Assembly: GCA_054661495.1 (NCBI GenBank)
Contig: BAAFSQ010000040.1
Location: 1-56,147 of the forward strand
From: Zygophlyctis sp. KS116
Lineage: Eukaryota; Chytridiomycota
Length of the DNA: 56,147 bases
Direction: 5' to 3'
A model generated the notes under the pieces. The model had not been told where the DNA came from. It worked only from the letters and a program-made list of their open reading frames with translations, and searched no databases. The position numbers were made by a program, and so were the translations under genes. This document shows, piece by piece, positions 25,701-41,789 of the stretch (the first letter of the stretch is position 1; each line of letters starts with the position of its first letter).

Positions 25701-28700
25701 CCAAGAATTTCCAAAAGATCATCATTTGAAATAAAGTAAAACCGGGGAAAAGCTTGTCGTTTCGTTTCTAGATACATATCTAGAGATTTTTGGATTTTTT
25801 CAAGTTTTGTATTCATTTCATTTAAATCTTCCAAAATGTTAGGAACTTGTATAGCCTTAAGTACTAGTCTATCAGCTCGCATTTTCTGAAGAATCGACTT
25901 CCATTTTTTGTTAATGGCATCAAAAGTTGTCGATTCTTTTGGAAGTTGTTTTCGGATATCTTCTGTTCCTACAAAAATATTTTCTAAATACATCCATTGT
26001 CGCTGAACTTGGAGTAAAGTTTCTATTATTTCTACAACCCGAAAGAGTGTCATTTCCCAGTAATCGACTTCCTTTTTAAATGCCAAAAAGAACTTAGAAG
26101 CCTTCATTGAAGATAGAGTGACCTGATTATCTTCAAGTAATTCAAATATTCCATCTGTAGTCTTTATGCGATAATAACCTTTTTCCTCTTTGTAAGCTCC
26201 TATATCCAATTCCAGTACTGCCCATGCCTGGCTTATAGTCTTAAGTCCTTCCTCGATAGAAAGTTCCTTTGATGCAGCGCCTGAAAGATTGGAAATTAAT
26301 TCGGAATATTGATCTAGACCCAAACTTATGATCTTTTCTAATGAAAATTCGGAACTTTCAGGATCGAAGGGCTTTCCTACTTCATCAATAAGTTGTCTCC
26401 AATGACGAGCACGAAGAGCAGGATTTTTCAAATCTTGAAGTAGCGGTAACGTCCTTTTGGTCTGATTAATACGATCTCGTGTAACCTATTATTATTCTTA
26501 TTATCTTATTCTTACAGTGAAAACGTTCCAGCTTTTTATATCTTTTCCTAATTTGTTGACTTTTTTTGAAAACTTCTGCACTATTTCCTCAATTTCTGCT
26601 GAATCAAGAGCTAGAAATGCCTTTGTTCTCCAAGTATTATAGACTTCATCCCACTCTTGACAAAGAGACCAACTCTGATGGAGCAGATCCAAATCTGAAA
26701 CAAGTTCTTCGAATTAGAAATCATTTGAAAAATATATACCTTCAATATCTTTTGAAGGAGAATGGTCCATTTTGAACACAGTAAGACCGCGCTGAATATT
26801 GCGCTCATTGTTTGCAAACGTGGCGATTGAATTTCTGTAATCATTGATTAATTTAAAGGACTTTTCCAAACCAAAAGAAATATTAAATGGACCTTTTGAA
26901 AGAAAATCTTCTTTCAAAACTACTGCAGATCTAGAAAACTCGTCCACAGAAGACAAAAGCTCTGCCTTGAACTTTGATTTAGTGTCGTGAAGATATTTTT
27001 CGGAATCTTGAAGAGTTTTCTGGAAGTTAGCCCAAGCCTGCGGAAGATCTTCTAACTTTTGTTTCTCTTCGGGTTTAACAGCTACCTCGTACTTTTCTAA
27101 GATGGCATACTGCTCGTGAATCGGTTGAAATTGTGCCTCAATATTGGCGAGATCCCCCTGAGTTTGGTTAAGAATATTGAGACATTCAGAAAGCTGCTCC
27201 AAATCTACTGGTGGGGTGGTTAATTTATCAGTTTTCCTATCAAACATTTCAAACAAGCTATTTAATTCCGACCATGCGTTTCTATTCAAAAGTGTCTAAT
27301 TATAAAATTCTTCAAATTTACCGTTAACTTATTTTGCCAGGCATGGCAATGGGCCATCAGACTATGTTTGAGAAGACTACAATCAAGCCGAACAAAACTG
27401 ACATTTGTGAAAGTCTCTTCTTTTTGAGTATTATTAGCAACTTCGCTGTATCTGCTAATATCCGCATCAAAAGTAGATAATGCTGGTTTCAATTTTGCAT
27501 ATCTGCGGATAAAAGCATCCTTGTTAATTTCCCAGATCTCACGGTATGCATCCCATGTACGAAGATAGGCTTGACACCTTGCTGCATTTGCTGACATCCC
27601 ATTTTGAATATTGACAAATATCTTTAAAACGTCTTCTTCATTAGCAATAATATCAAACATCTTGGAAGTTTTTTTAGAACTATCTGGAGCCAAGACTTCT
27701 GATAATCGCGGTACGACTGCAATGGTGTTAATCATTTCACGAGCGATTTCATTGACGGTTTCCTCTAATTTGGGTAAATTAGGGCTAAAGTCAACTTTCT
27801 GCATTTCCAGCACAACGTTAACTTTAAAAATGGGATAAATTTCCATGCCAGATTCCCGATTTTTTCCACCCTCCCCATTAATGGACTTCGATATTTCCAA
27901 AATAGATTTCTTAAACGTGGTACGTAAGGCTTCTTCAATCATTCCATCTACTTTTTCTATAAATAGCAGCCATTGTAAATAAATATCCTTGCCATCGTTT
28001 TTAAAACTTTCGAAAGTTGATTCTAGTATTGATTTGGCATCTTCGTGGGCTTGAATGAGTTTAACTTTAACAGAACTTCTACATGCTTGTTGCGCTTGTG
28101 TAAATTCTTCTAAATCATAGATACGTTTTGATTCAATATTCCAAAGGGGAGTCTGTGATATGGAACTGCAAATTTTGGCAATTTTTTCCTTCACCAATAT
28201 GAAATCCGCAACAATTTTCTGCACTTCATGAGAATGTCTTCTGCATTCTTTTACAAAAAAATCTGTGATCCCTTTAGATGTCCAGGTCAGATTCGTCAAA
28301 CCCTACAGTTAATTAATAGCGTATTACCGGCTTTATCTTTTTATCCAAATATCGGATTCTCTCTTTGAATAAAAGATGCTCCTCCTTAGTCAATGTATTG
28401 ACAATGTTGTTATAATCTCGAACTACTAGCTGAACATTTTCTCTTAATGTTCTCAGTTCCTCTTTCTTAGAATATATTTCTTGGACATGAAACGGGATAT
28501 CTGCCTTTAGCTTCTGAAATAATGAGATTTCCGCAAAAAGTCTTAAAATATCTTTATCAAATTTGATTTCCAGCAATTCCCCGTGAAAATTCATAAGAGT
28601 GCCATTAAGCTTGTTATCTAATGTAGGCGGAATAGTAGCTACCCAATCAGCATGAGTTTTCGACGTATACTCTTCAAGAGAAGATATCAGGGATTCTGAA

Positions 28701-30889
28701 AGTATTTTGGCCTCATCGGCCAAACTTGTTCTTTGCAAATAATAAGTGGAATTCAAAAGACTGACAGAGTTCTGCACTCTTCTGTGCATTGACCGAGCCC
28801 AGAATGCAGATCCAGCGAAATCTGGGTGTGAGCGTAAAATCTCTGGTGTTTTTCGATGCAACTCGAAATCAGCCTTGATTCCGTTTAACTCAAAAATAAA
28901 CATTGAATAAACCTAAATTGAGCCGCAAGAATATATATACATCAGATGTTTTCTTTTCAACTGATCGTTTAATAGCCTCCCGCTTTGCTAAGCTATGAAA
29001 TATATCGAGTAATTCCACTCCACTTTCGACAGTAGTCGCACTTTCTAAAAGGTAAAATTACTAGAACATACCAAATGCGGAAAATATTAAATTCTGCATC
29101 ATAACCTCTAAATCCTTTACACCCTGTTTAAAAGAATTGTAATCATCGTGCCATCTAGTTGCTTTAACATCCAAAATAAACGATCTAATATTCCATAAAG
29201 ATGCTATAAGCTTATTAAAAGAAATTTCAATATCTTCAAGACTATGATTAGCACAGAAAAAATACCCTTTCGCTATTTCTATTCCTTTTGAACCTCCAAA
29301 TATTGGTATATCCAGCTTCTTTCCACCAGGTATAATTCGAGCGAATTGAATTTGCCCTTCACAAACCTCGATTAGATCCCGACACCGCTGAACAAAAGCA
29401 TCAATCTGCGCAAAGATGCTTGATTGATCAAAATCCCAGGATTTTTTTGTGAATCGAAATATATGATCACTGGTTTTTTTGTAGATTGCTTTCCATGATT
29501 CACCACAGTTTATACTCTCCTGAAGTACAACTATACTTACATGAACGTCCCCGTGGAATACATCTTCAAGAGAAATTTTTGCGCAGCATCTTTTAATAAT
29601 TTCATGGCTTACTTTTCTCAAAAGACTGGTAATTCTCTCTTTGGTGTTATAATGCTTTGAGTTGGCCCATATCAATCTAACATACATTAGAAAATCAGGT
29701 AAAATCGAAGGTATTGTTTGAGGATCGGCTTCGCTAAGGGCCTTGCAAGAATCAGTTAAAGTCGACAAAAATCTTAAATTGTCTTGCGCCTGTGCAGTTC
29801 CCTCTATATATTAAAAATAATATACGAAACCATTAATGAGATTGGACAGCCTATTAAACTGATCCAAATAAGAAGATTTTGCCAATTCCAAAACTTTGAC
29901 GATTCGTACAACCTCCTCCCTATTTATTTGATGACTAATCCCTGATAAATCGTCGCATCTCCTTCTCCAAAATTCGATTTCCTCTAATGGACCAGAGCTT
30001 TCGATAGATTCTGTATTATGCTGAGAATTAATAACTTCCTTGATTTGGCGAGTCCAATGAACCAACAGACTTTCTAGTCTTTGAACAATATCTTTAGTCT
30101 TTGCCACCGCCTCAATATTAGTAAGATCTTCATTGGGAACATATAAAACAGTATGTCCCGAAAGCTGATGAGTTGTATCAGTCAAAAGAGCCATAAATCT
30201 ATGCAGTTGCAAGTTAAAATCTTTTTTCAGACTTTCTGGCCAGTTCTTATTAGTGGCAAACAATGGAAGATAAACATTCTCCATTAATCTTAGCAAGCTA
30301 GACATTGCATCGCCAGTTAAAGCTCCATATCTTATGACTTCCTCAAAGTTTATTTCTGTTATTTGATCTTTGGACTGTTTGATAAAGTAGAAAATCTCGG
30401 ACGCGTTTGAAGGTATTCCATTTTGTAGAACCAACAAATCATTTCCGACATAGCCAATCAGCTTAGTCATATCAGAACTAGTCAAAAATTCAAATACGGT
30501 GTCCTCATGAGACTCTGTCCACATCTTATCATTATAATCAGTAAGCGACAAAACTTGTTTAAATCTTGAAATAACTCGTGTCAGCGTTTGTTTATCCAAT
30601 GCATTATTGCGTGGCTGAGCCTCCATATCCAAGGCTTCGTCAGTTATCTGTGTATGCTCTGAAGCAATTGACATCGCAGACATTTGATTTAAAACGCGTA
30701 TGGTTAGGTCAAAGTTCTTCAATAAATTTCTTTGAGTCTTTTGTTGATCTTGTCCGAATAATTTCAATCTTTTATAATTGCCATTTCGTCCTGCAAATAA
30801 TTCTATAATTTAAATGATTTGCAATTAAAAGTCTTTTTTCTACTTTTAGGAGTTGTTTGAGCAGGAGGCGTTTTGTTGACGTCCGCCAT
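16795..30889 (-). CDS. DNAH2: Axonemal dynein heavy chain, DNAH2 type (inner arm I1/f beta)
   Basis: Full-length model of 4,537 residues in 18 exons: 30889-30844, 30802-29826, 29801-29072, 29044-28941, 28912-28328, 28302-27322, 27295-26740, 26706-26516, 26485-25572, 25546-25503, 25473-24002, 23974-22739, 22708-21113, 21083-20138, 20112-18963, 18934-17315, 17285-16917, 16891-16795. The tail and linker are followed by AAA1 GPAGTGKTETVKDLG (near 1915), AAA2 GESGSGKTT (near 2200), AAA3 GDVGTGKTS (near 2530) and AAA4 GVGGSGRQS (near 2880, Arg replacing Lys as usual). Exon 14 is the coiled-coil stalk with the microtubule-binding tip. The C-terminus FTFPTGFLTAILQKSARKNN and LYLEGASWDRKNGCL is specific to DNAH2. 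Intron 2 (GTATAT..GAG or GTTTCG..TAG) and intron 7 (33 or 45 nt) have alternative boundaries. The protein drives flagellar bending. Confidence 0.95.
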
Positions 30890-30908
30890 TGTTTGCATTT
30901 AAACCCAA
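30890..30908. promoter_or_regulatory. 19-nt head-to-head spacer between DNAH2 and CCDC81
   Basis: Only 19 nt separate the two ATGs, and they are AT-rich with no room for two separate promoters. A CRE-like TGACGTCC lies just inside the DNAH2 coding start (30877-30884). A shared bidirectional promoter extending into both coding regions is inferred. No clear RFX X-box was found. Confidence 0.45.
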
Positions 30909-32817
30909 ATGGATAGATTCGATATACTGGATATTATAAAAGTACTAGATACAGTGGGATCAAAAAGGAGATTCTCAAATTTAAATTTAGAAGGTTTTCT
31001 TGTCAATCTAATAGTAGATTTACTGGTTGTCTGGAAGGAAATAACTAGCTATGTAGAAGAACAGTTGCTTCAAAACAGATCAATAAGTGTGCCACAATTA
31101 GGAACATTTTACATCTTAAAAGGGACTACAACGACCACTAATTTCATCCCATATCATGCTTGGGAGAAGATTCCTGGTTATAAAATTGAAAAGACAACAC
31201 AACAAGGCTCAATATCTGCTCAAATTCTTAGATTTACCGCAATAGCAGTTAGATGCAAGATATCGAGAGATGATATTGAAACTGGTTTGAAGGATATTAT
31301 ATATGCACTTACAAAAATTCTAAAAAGGGGATCTGTTGCCATTCTAACGATTGGAAATATTGGCAAACTTCATTTCCAAAACAATGCAATTAAAATGAGA
31401 TACTCAAACTCATTTTTAAAGTTTATAAGTGTTCTTAAGCCTACAGTTGATCAAGTTCCTCTGCAAAAGTAAATACTTGCTATGTTCTAAAAATTAGGGA
31501 GGTAGAGATTAAAGAATCACCCAATGAGGACTTTAAAAAAATAGTATCTAAAAAGGCACATGAAAAGCTACCCATTCTTGCAGCTCCGAGAGTACCAAAA
31601 CCTGTAATAAAAGAGGAAGCACCAAAAATTGAAGATATTGAAGAAATTCCCCAAGTAAATATCGAGAAGAGCCAAGAATCTGATCAAAAAGCACTTGAAA
31701 AATTACCAGTTATAGAAAAGGAAGTCAAAAAGGGATTTGAAATGGAACAAATTGCTCCGGACCCAGAACCCCAACTAGAAGCCCAAAAGAAGAATGAAAG
31801 TCTTGAAGAGCTTCAAAGGCTGGTAGAAAACACATTGGGGATGGGACATACTCATACTCATCATTATTCCGGAGATAGACAATGGAATGATGAGAAATGT
31901 CCCATTTGCAGAGTAAACGCCCAAAAAGCAGTTTTTGAAACAAAGGAACAGACAATTAAAAAGGAGAAGTTGAATGATAAGGCAATAATGACTTTAGCTT
32001 TAGAAATTGATAAAGAATTGATCAAAAAGGCTCGAGTAATTTTTTAATCTAAATTTTAGGAACTTGATTTAAAAAGACATAATCAAGAGATTGCCAATTC
32101 CCAGTTTAATTACCAAAATTTTATAGAAAATGAACAAAAGAAAAAGGCAGAAGTCAAAAATCATCCAATGGGAAATCTCTTTGAACATAGAATAAGACCA
32201 GACCTTGTTGAAAAGTACCAGCAACAACAAGACTTGGCAGATTACTTGCACCAGCAGGTATTTTAATATATTTAAAAGAAAGATTGACTTTAAACATGAA
32301 AAAGCAAGAAAAGAAAAACAGGAAAGGGATTTAGAAAAAATCCAAAACCAAGAGCTTATATCTAGAGCGTAAATTAATTATTTACTTAATATAGTTTAAA
32401 AAAGTCTGAAATCGATGCAAATTTAACAAAATTAGTCAAATGGAGGGATCAGAGAGATGCATTATCGGAGCAGATAAAGGCTAGAAAAGAGAGGGAACAA
32501 ATTAAACCAGAGTCCCCATGCGAGAATCCTCATGCACGCAGTGAAAGCTTGATGGTTCTCTACAAGAAGGAAAAGGCAAAACAATTATACTTGGAGCAAA
32601 TTGAACTGATGAAACAGAAAAAGGAATATGAAGCAAAGATTTCAGAACTAGATCGCCAAAACTCTTTGGAGAGAGTTATACATACTCGTAAAAGGTATTT
32701 TAACAAAAAAGTAAACAATTTAGATTGGAAAAAGACTTGAAGTCTATAAAAATAGCAAAGTATCAACAGCGTAAATCACTAGAAGAATATTGGAAACAAC
32801 AATTAGCAATGAAATAA
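30909..32817 (+). CDS. CCDC81: CCDC81-like protein with N-terminal HU-type domains
   Basis: Exons 30909-31468, 31498-32035, 32060-32257, 32283-32368, 32395-32694 and 32724-32817 (introns 29, 24, 25, 26, 29 nt) encode 591 residues. Two tandem HU/IHF-like domains occupy about residues 1-180: the first has ISVPQLGTFYILKG, the second SVAILTIGNIGKLHFQNN, as in CCDC81. A Lys/Glu/Pro-rich linker follows, then a Cys pair CPIC and a long Lys/Glu-rich coiled coil to the end. CCDC81 is a centrosome/cilium-associated protein in animals with flagellated-lineage distribution. Sharing a promoter with DNAH2 supports a flagellar role. Confidence 0.85.
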
Positions 32818-32848
32818 ACGTCATTCCCTTAAAAAGATCCGATTTCTA

Positions 32849-33582
32849 ATGAGCCAAAAGGATTTAGATTCTAAAAGTTATGCATCAATAGTAATTTCTA
32901 GAGCCTGGAAGTCTTATAAGATGAGATCAACATTTGCATGGTTGAAATCCAATCTTTTAAAAGCTCAACATACTCTAAGCTCTGATATTCTAAAGCGTCT
33001 TAGTCCTAAAGAAGCACAAATACTTAAAGATCCAACATCCAAATCTAGAATAAGATTTAGATTTGGTGGCACCGATTTCCCACCGACGATATTATTCAAG
33101 ATCTACACTCTTGGGACTCCAATACAATACTTTAGCGGACATAAACTCATAAAAAGTGGAAGTCAAGCAGCAAGAGACTCATGCATTATAATGGGGCCCA
33201 GAACTTTTTATGAAAACATTGTGATGCAAGAATATCATCATAATTTATTTGATATTTATGAAGATTACGAAGTAGGAAATCAGATCGAGGTTGTTAAATA
33301 TTTAAATTCTCTGGATGAACGTCCTCCTAGTTTAGGAGGAAGAAACAATACTTGGCGTGAATTAACCGTTGCCTGTAATTGATTATTATTTAATCTCTAG
33401 CATTCTCTACTCAAAATATCAAGTATGATTTTATATCGAGAAAATCAAGAATTTCTTGTAAGAAATCCATCAAAAAATCTCGAAAGGAAGATGATTTTGC
33501 AGATTTAGAAGATGAATTTGGTCTATTGTATGAATGGACTAATAATCTTGATCTAGATCACTTGGTAGATTATACCTGCTGA
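32849..33582 (+). CDS. C11orf65/MFI-like protein
   Basis: Exons 32849-33374 and 33401-33582 (26-nt intron) encode 235 residues. An IQ-like start SYASIVISRAWKSYKMR is followed by the family core: LSPKEAQILKDPTSKSRIRF, RFGGTDFPPTILFKIY, YFSGHKLI, and SLDERPPSLGGRNNTWRELT. These match vertebrate C11orf65, reported as a mitochondrial fission regulator (MFI). The C-terminus is basic and then acidic (DFADLEDEFGLLYEWT). Exact role in fungi is unknown. It lies 31 nt after CCDC81, so it may share the flagellar neighbourhood by chance or function. Confidence 0.82.
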
Positions 33583-33720
33583 TCTTAATCTCATCCAAAC
33601 CCCTAAAAATTCTTAGTATACCAAAGATTAAATTTTTATTATAGAATTTAAATAATTGTTTTATCTAGTGATTCATTGAGTCGCAAAACATTTTAATCAT
33701 TGACAAGGCCTAGGTTCAAA

Positions 33721-36985
<3,265 letters not shown>

Positions 36986-37034
36986 TTTAAACACCTAAGG
37001 CCGACAACTAATTTTCATTTAATAAATTCTCATC

Positions 37035-37565
37035 ATGGTATCATTAGGAGTCCCAACCATTTCTATTCTCAGGATCAAGCGGAAAAGAGACTCTGAACCA
37101 ACAAATATCTTCACTGTTGCTAAAAAAGCAAAGGATTCAAAGTCGGTCTTTAGATTACTAGAAACTAGTGAAGACGGATCAGTTGAGCGACTTAACTCTG
37201 ATCTTTCTCCTTCTGCTCAAGTGCAGATCTATGATATTCAAAAGAATCATGAGCCTGTGTATTGTAATTTGAGCCTTATGGTTCGAGAGTACTTGAATGT
37301 ACAAGATTATGTGTATGATATTTATGTGGAAAAACCTGATATTATGGATACTTCTCTTGATATTGGAACTTTTAAAGAGCTGGATGAAGATGATCTAGTC
37401 TTACTCCAGGATGAAGAATCTGAAGTGGGCCAAGAAGATGATTATGACTCAAATGCTGAAGACTATGAAGGAAATGATTATCCAGAAGAAGATTGGGAAA
37501 ACTCTCAAGAAAATTCATCAATATATTCTTATCAAGAGCAATTATCATCTGAAGATGATTTCTAA
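37035..37565 (+). CDS. IWR1: IWR1/SLC7A6OS-like RNA polymerase II nuclear import adaptor
   Basis: Single exon, 176 residues. It starts with a basic ILRIKRKRDSEP element, the Iwr1 family N-terminal signature. The central YVYDIYVEKPD block and the acidic YDSNAEDYEGNDYPEEDW motif define the transcription factor Iwr1 domain. In yeast Iwr1 binds the assembled Pol II active-centre cleft and carries an N-terminal bipartite NLS for import. No intron is needed, one of the few intronless genes here. Converges on the MMTAG2 gene with 72 nt between stops. Confidence 0.88.
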   Translation: MVSLGVPTISILRIKRKRDSEPTNIFTVAKKAKDSKSVFRLLETSEDGSVERLNSDLSPSAQVQIYDIQKNHEPVYCNLSLMVREYLNVQDYVYDIYVEKPDIMDTSLDIGTFKELDEDDLVLLQDEESEVGQEDDYDSNAEDYEGNDYPEEDWENSQENSSIYSYQEQLSSEDDF

Positions 37566-37637
37566 TAGCATACAATTAATTATTTAGATTCTTTGAATCG
37601 TTAATTTCTTGAATAACCACAAAGTATCTTTTAGATC

Positions 37638-38397
37638 TTATATATTTTTTGAATATGATGATTTATGATTCCTAGAGTATGGACTTTTTGACCTTTTTCT
37701 ATATCTATCAGGAGTTGGAGACCTCCTATATTTACGTCTAGAATATGGACTTGGAGATCTTTTATCTCTAGTCCTTTTATCATCTCTTCTTCTTGAATAG
37801 TGATCTGGAGACCTTTTATCTCTACTCCTCTTGTCCCTTGCAAGATTGGCGTCTTTTTCTTGATCTTTTAAAGGTTCAGATATTGACTGCTTGACTTTAT
37901 CTCCTAAATTCCCCTCATTTCCAACTGGTACATTCAAATGATCCTTGATACTATCCTTAAAATTTCGAAGTGATGAACTAGAAAACCCGATTCCCCCTTG
38001 TTCTTCGGTATAATTAGCACTAGTGTCTGTAATAACCTGGTTTAATTCTTGTTTAGATAGCGTCGGAATAGATTTTTTAACTGACGGAGCAGAATATCCC
38101 AAAGCTTGAGCAAATGCTTCCTCTTCCTTTCTCTTTATTTCATCCAATTCATCTTGAGTATTCACAGTAATATCTTTTCCATCAACTTTCTTGTACCATT
38201 CCAAATCTAGAAATTATATAAATTCAAATACCTTTAACTTTTGCATATCTAGAACTTATTCCATGTACCGATGATCCCAAATACACACCTTTCCATCGAT
38301 CATCTCTAATCTTATCCCTTTGATTATAAAGTAAAACATACCAGTCAAACAGTCCATGTCCACCCCTAGATTTCCTCTCCTTGTTTGATCCGCCCAT
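37638..38397 (-). CDS. MMTAG2/C1orf35-like protein with Arg/Ser-rich tail
   Basis: Exons 38397-38342, 38317-38232 and 38206-37638 (introns 24 and 25 nt) encode 236 residues. The N-terminus has the Mmtag domain: GGSNKERKSRGGHGLFDW, then DKIRDDRWKGVYLGSSVHG, DLEWYKK, and EEEAFAQALGYS. The C-terminal ~70 residues are an RS-like repeat of DKRS, RSP and SRR units, typical of splicing-associated proteins. The function of MMTAG2 is poorly known; the tail suggests a nuclear RNA-processing role (inference). Divergent from DDX6 over 149 nt. Confidence 0.82.
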
Positions 38398-38546
38398 TGA
38401 TAGTCTTTAGCCAAGGGTCCAATGGTCCAAGGGTACCAAGTATAAGTAATTTGACACGGGTCCAGTGTCTAGCGTGTGTTTGTGGGGCTACTGTGCTGGC
38501 CCAGTGGGAAGTGTGCGTGGGGCGGAAACGTGAAAAATCTTGAAAA
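38398..38546. promoter_or_regulatory. GC-rich divergent promoter MMTAG2/DDX6 with CCAAT and GC boxes
   Basis: Contains a CCAATGG box at 38419-38425 flanked by two copies of CCAAGGGTMC (38411-38420 and 38427-38436), and a GC box GTGGGGCGGAA at 38517-38527 about 20 nt before the DDX6 ATG. GC content is far above the window average. Regulatory role inferred. Confidence 0.4.
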
Positions 38547-39916
38547 ATGTCGCAGTTGGCAAAACAGTTGGAACAGTCACATGTTAGGTACTTTATAGAT
38601 TTTAACAATAGTAATCAATCTGATCCAGCATGGAAAGCATCGCTCTCTCTCCCTCCTAAAGACTCGAGGCCACAGACAGAAGACGTTACACGAACAAAGG
38701 GGAATGAATTTGAAGATTATTTTCTTAAAAGAGAGCTATTAATGGGAATATTCGAAGCTGGATTTGAAAGACCGTCGCCTATACAAGAAGAAGCTATTCC
38801 TATAGCATTGGCTGGAAGAGATATTCTAGCAAGAGCTAAAAACGGCACGGGAAAAACAGCGTCATTCATAATTCCAGTTTTAGAAAAAGTAGTTGTTGCA
38901 AAAAACGCTATACAAGCACTTATACTAGTCCCAACAAGAGAATTGGCACTTCAAACTAGCCAGGTTTGTAAAACCTTGGGCAAACATTTAAATGTACAAG
39001 TAATGGTTACAACTGGAGGAACCACACTTAAAGATGATATTCTTAGACTCCAACAAACAGGTATTAATTTTGTAGTTTACAAAAAGTTCATATTCTTGTT
39101 GCTACGCCTGGTCGTATTTTAGATTTAGCAGGAAGAAATGTAGCAGATTTAAGTTCTTGTAGTACATTTGTCATGGATGAAGCAGATAAACTCCTATCAC
39201 CAGAATTTCAACCAGTTATTGAAAAATTAATAGGATATTGTGCTCCTGGGAGACAAATTCTACTTTTTTCAGCTACTTTCCCACTTATTGTAAAGGCATT
39301 CAAGGATAAATTCCTGGTTAAACCATATGAAATAAATCTTATGGATGAATTAACACTCAGGGGTATCACACAATACTATGCCTATGTTGAAGAAAGACAA
39401 AAGGTTCACTGTCTTAATACTCTCTTTTCAAAGGTATAATATTTAAATTTTGTAATTTTTAGCTCCAAATCAATCAATCTATCATTTTTTGCAATTCCAC
39501 CAGTCGTGTTGAACTTTTAGCAAAGAAAATTACTGAATTAGGATATTCTTGTTTTTATATTCACGCCCGTATGATTCAGTCTCACCGTAATCGAGTATTT
39601 CATGATTTCAGGTCTGGAAAAACTCGACATTTGGTTTGTTCAGATCTCCTAACTCGTGGAATTGATATCCAAGCCGTGAATGTAGTTATTAATTTTGACT
39701 TTCCAAAAGTAATTTTATTTTATTAAATTCTAGAATGCCGAAACTTATCTTCATCGTATAGGTCGTTCAGGAAGATTTGGCCACTTGGGACTTGCAATTA
39801 ACCTAATTACCTATGATGATCGTTTTAATCTCTATAAAATTGAACAAGAGTTGGGAACAGAGATTGCGCCTATCCCACCAGTGATTGATAAATCACTCTA
39901 TGTTGCTCCAGAGTAA
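38547..39916 (+). CDS. DHH1: DDX6/Dhh1 DEAD-box RNA helicase
   Basis: Exons 38547-39060, 39087-39433, 39463-39708 and 39734-39916 (introns 26, 29, 25 nt) encode 429 residues. Signature [20 protein letters not shown] precedes Q-motif [12 protein letters not shown], Walker [35 protein letters not shown], and the very conserved [36 protein letters not shown], and [20 protein letters not shown]. Dhh1/DDX6 promotes mRNA decapping and translational repression in P-bodies. 38588-38611 is a 24-nt GTAC..TAG stretch that could be an in-frame intron without stop codons; removing it shortens the N-terminus by 8 residues, toward the family consensus. Confidence 0.96.
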
Positions 39917-39951
39917 GAACTGGACTTTTGAAACTTGATTTCAAGGTGTGA

Positions 39952-41441
<1,490 letters not shown>

Positions 41442-41465
<24 letters not shown>

Positions 41466-41735
41466 AAGGAGATAAATGAAATTTGGATCTTGTGATTCAA
41501 ATGCGATGAACACATTGCATTTTTTACAAGAAAGAAAATTCCTAATTTCAAATTCCTGTTCTTTTTGAATTATTATTGATTTTGATGCTTGAGCCATAAT
41601 TTTTATGGGGTAATTAACTCGATCAATGATCCATGATCCATCTGGTAATTTCTGAAGAGTATTTGAAGATTTATTATAGAGGAGAAAGTTGATTTGACCA
41701 CAACAAGAGCAAGAAAAGATTGAAATGTTTTCCAT
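41442..41735 (-). CDS. STEEP1/CXorf56-like small zinc-binding protein
   Basis: Single-exon ORF of 97 residues. It shows the STEEP1 layout: SCSCCGQ near the start, LQKLPDGSWIIDR in the middle, and SCKKCN later, giving two Cys pairs about 55 residues apart for zinc. It lacks the longer N- and C-terminal parts of the human protein (222 aa). Human STEEP1 aids STING exit from the ER, but fungi lack that pathway, so the ancestral role is different and unknown. The 3' end overlaps RUVBL1 by 24 nt and the start is 54 nt from the pyrimidine nucleotidase ATG. The TTG three nt upstream is not needed. Confidence 0.6.
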
Positions 41736-41789
41736 CAATGGCAGCCCTAGTCAACGATTTTGGCGATCAAGATTTCAACTCTCAATATC

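Noticed and set aside
37638-38206. DNA tandem repeat in the MMTAG2 tail
   Set aside because: Repetition is at the amino-acid level (Arg/Ser/Asp/Lys bias); units differ in length and codons.
41760-41789. Upstream non-ATG start for the pyrimidine nucleotidase
   Set aside because: It begins at TTG; the first ATG at 41790 gives a sound N-terminus.
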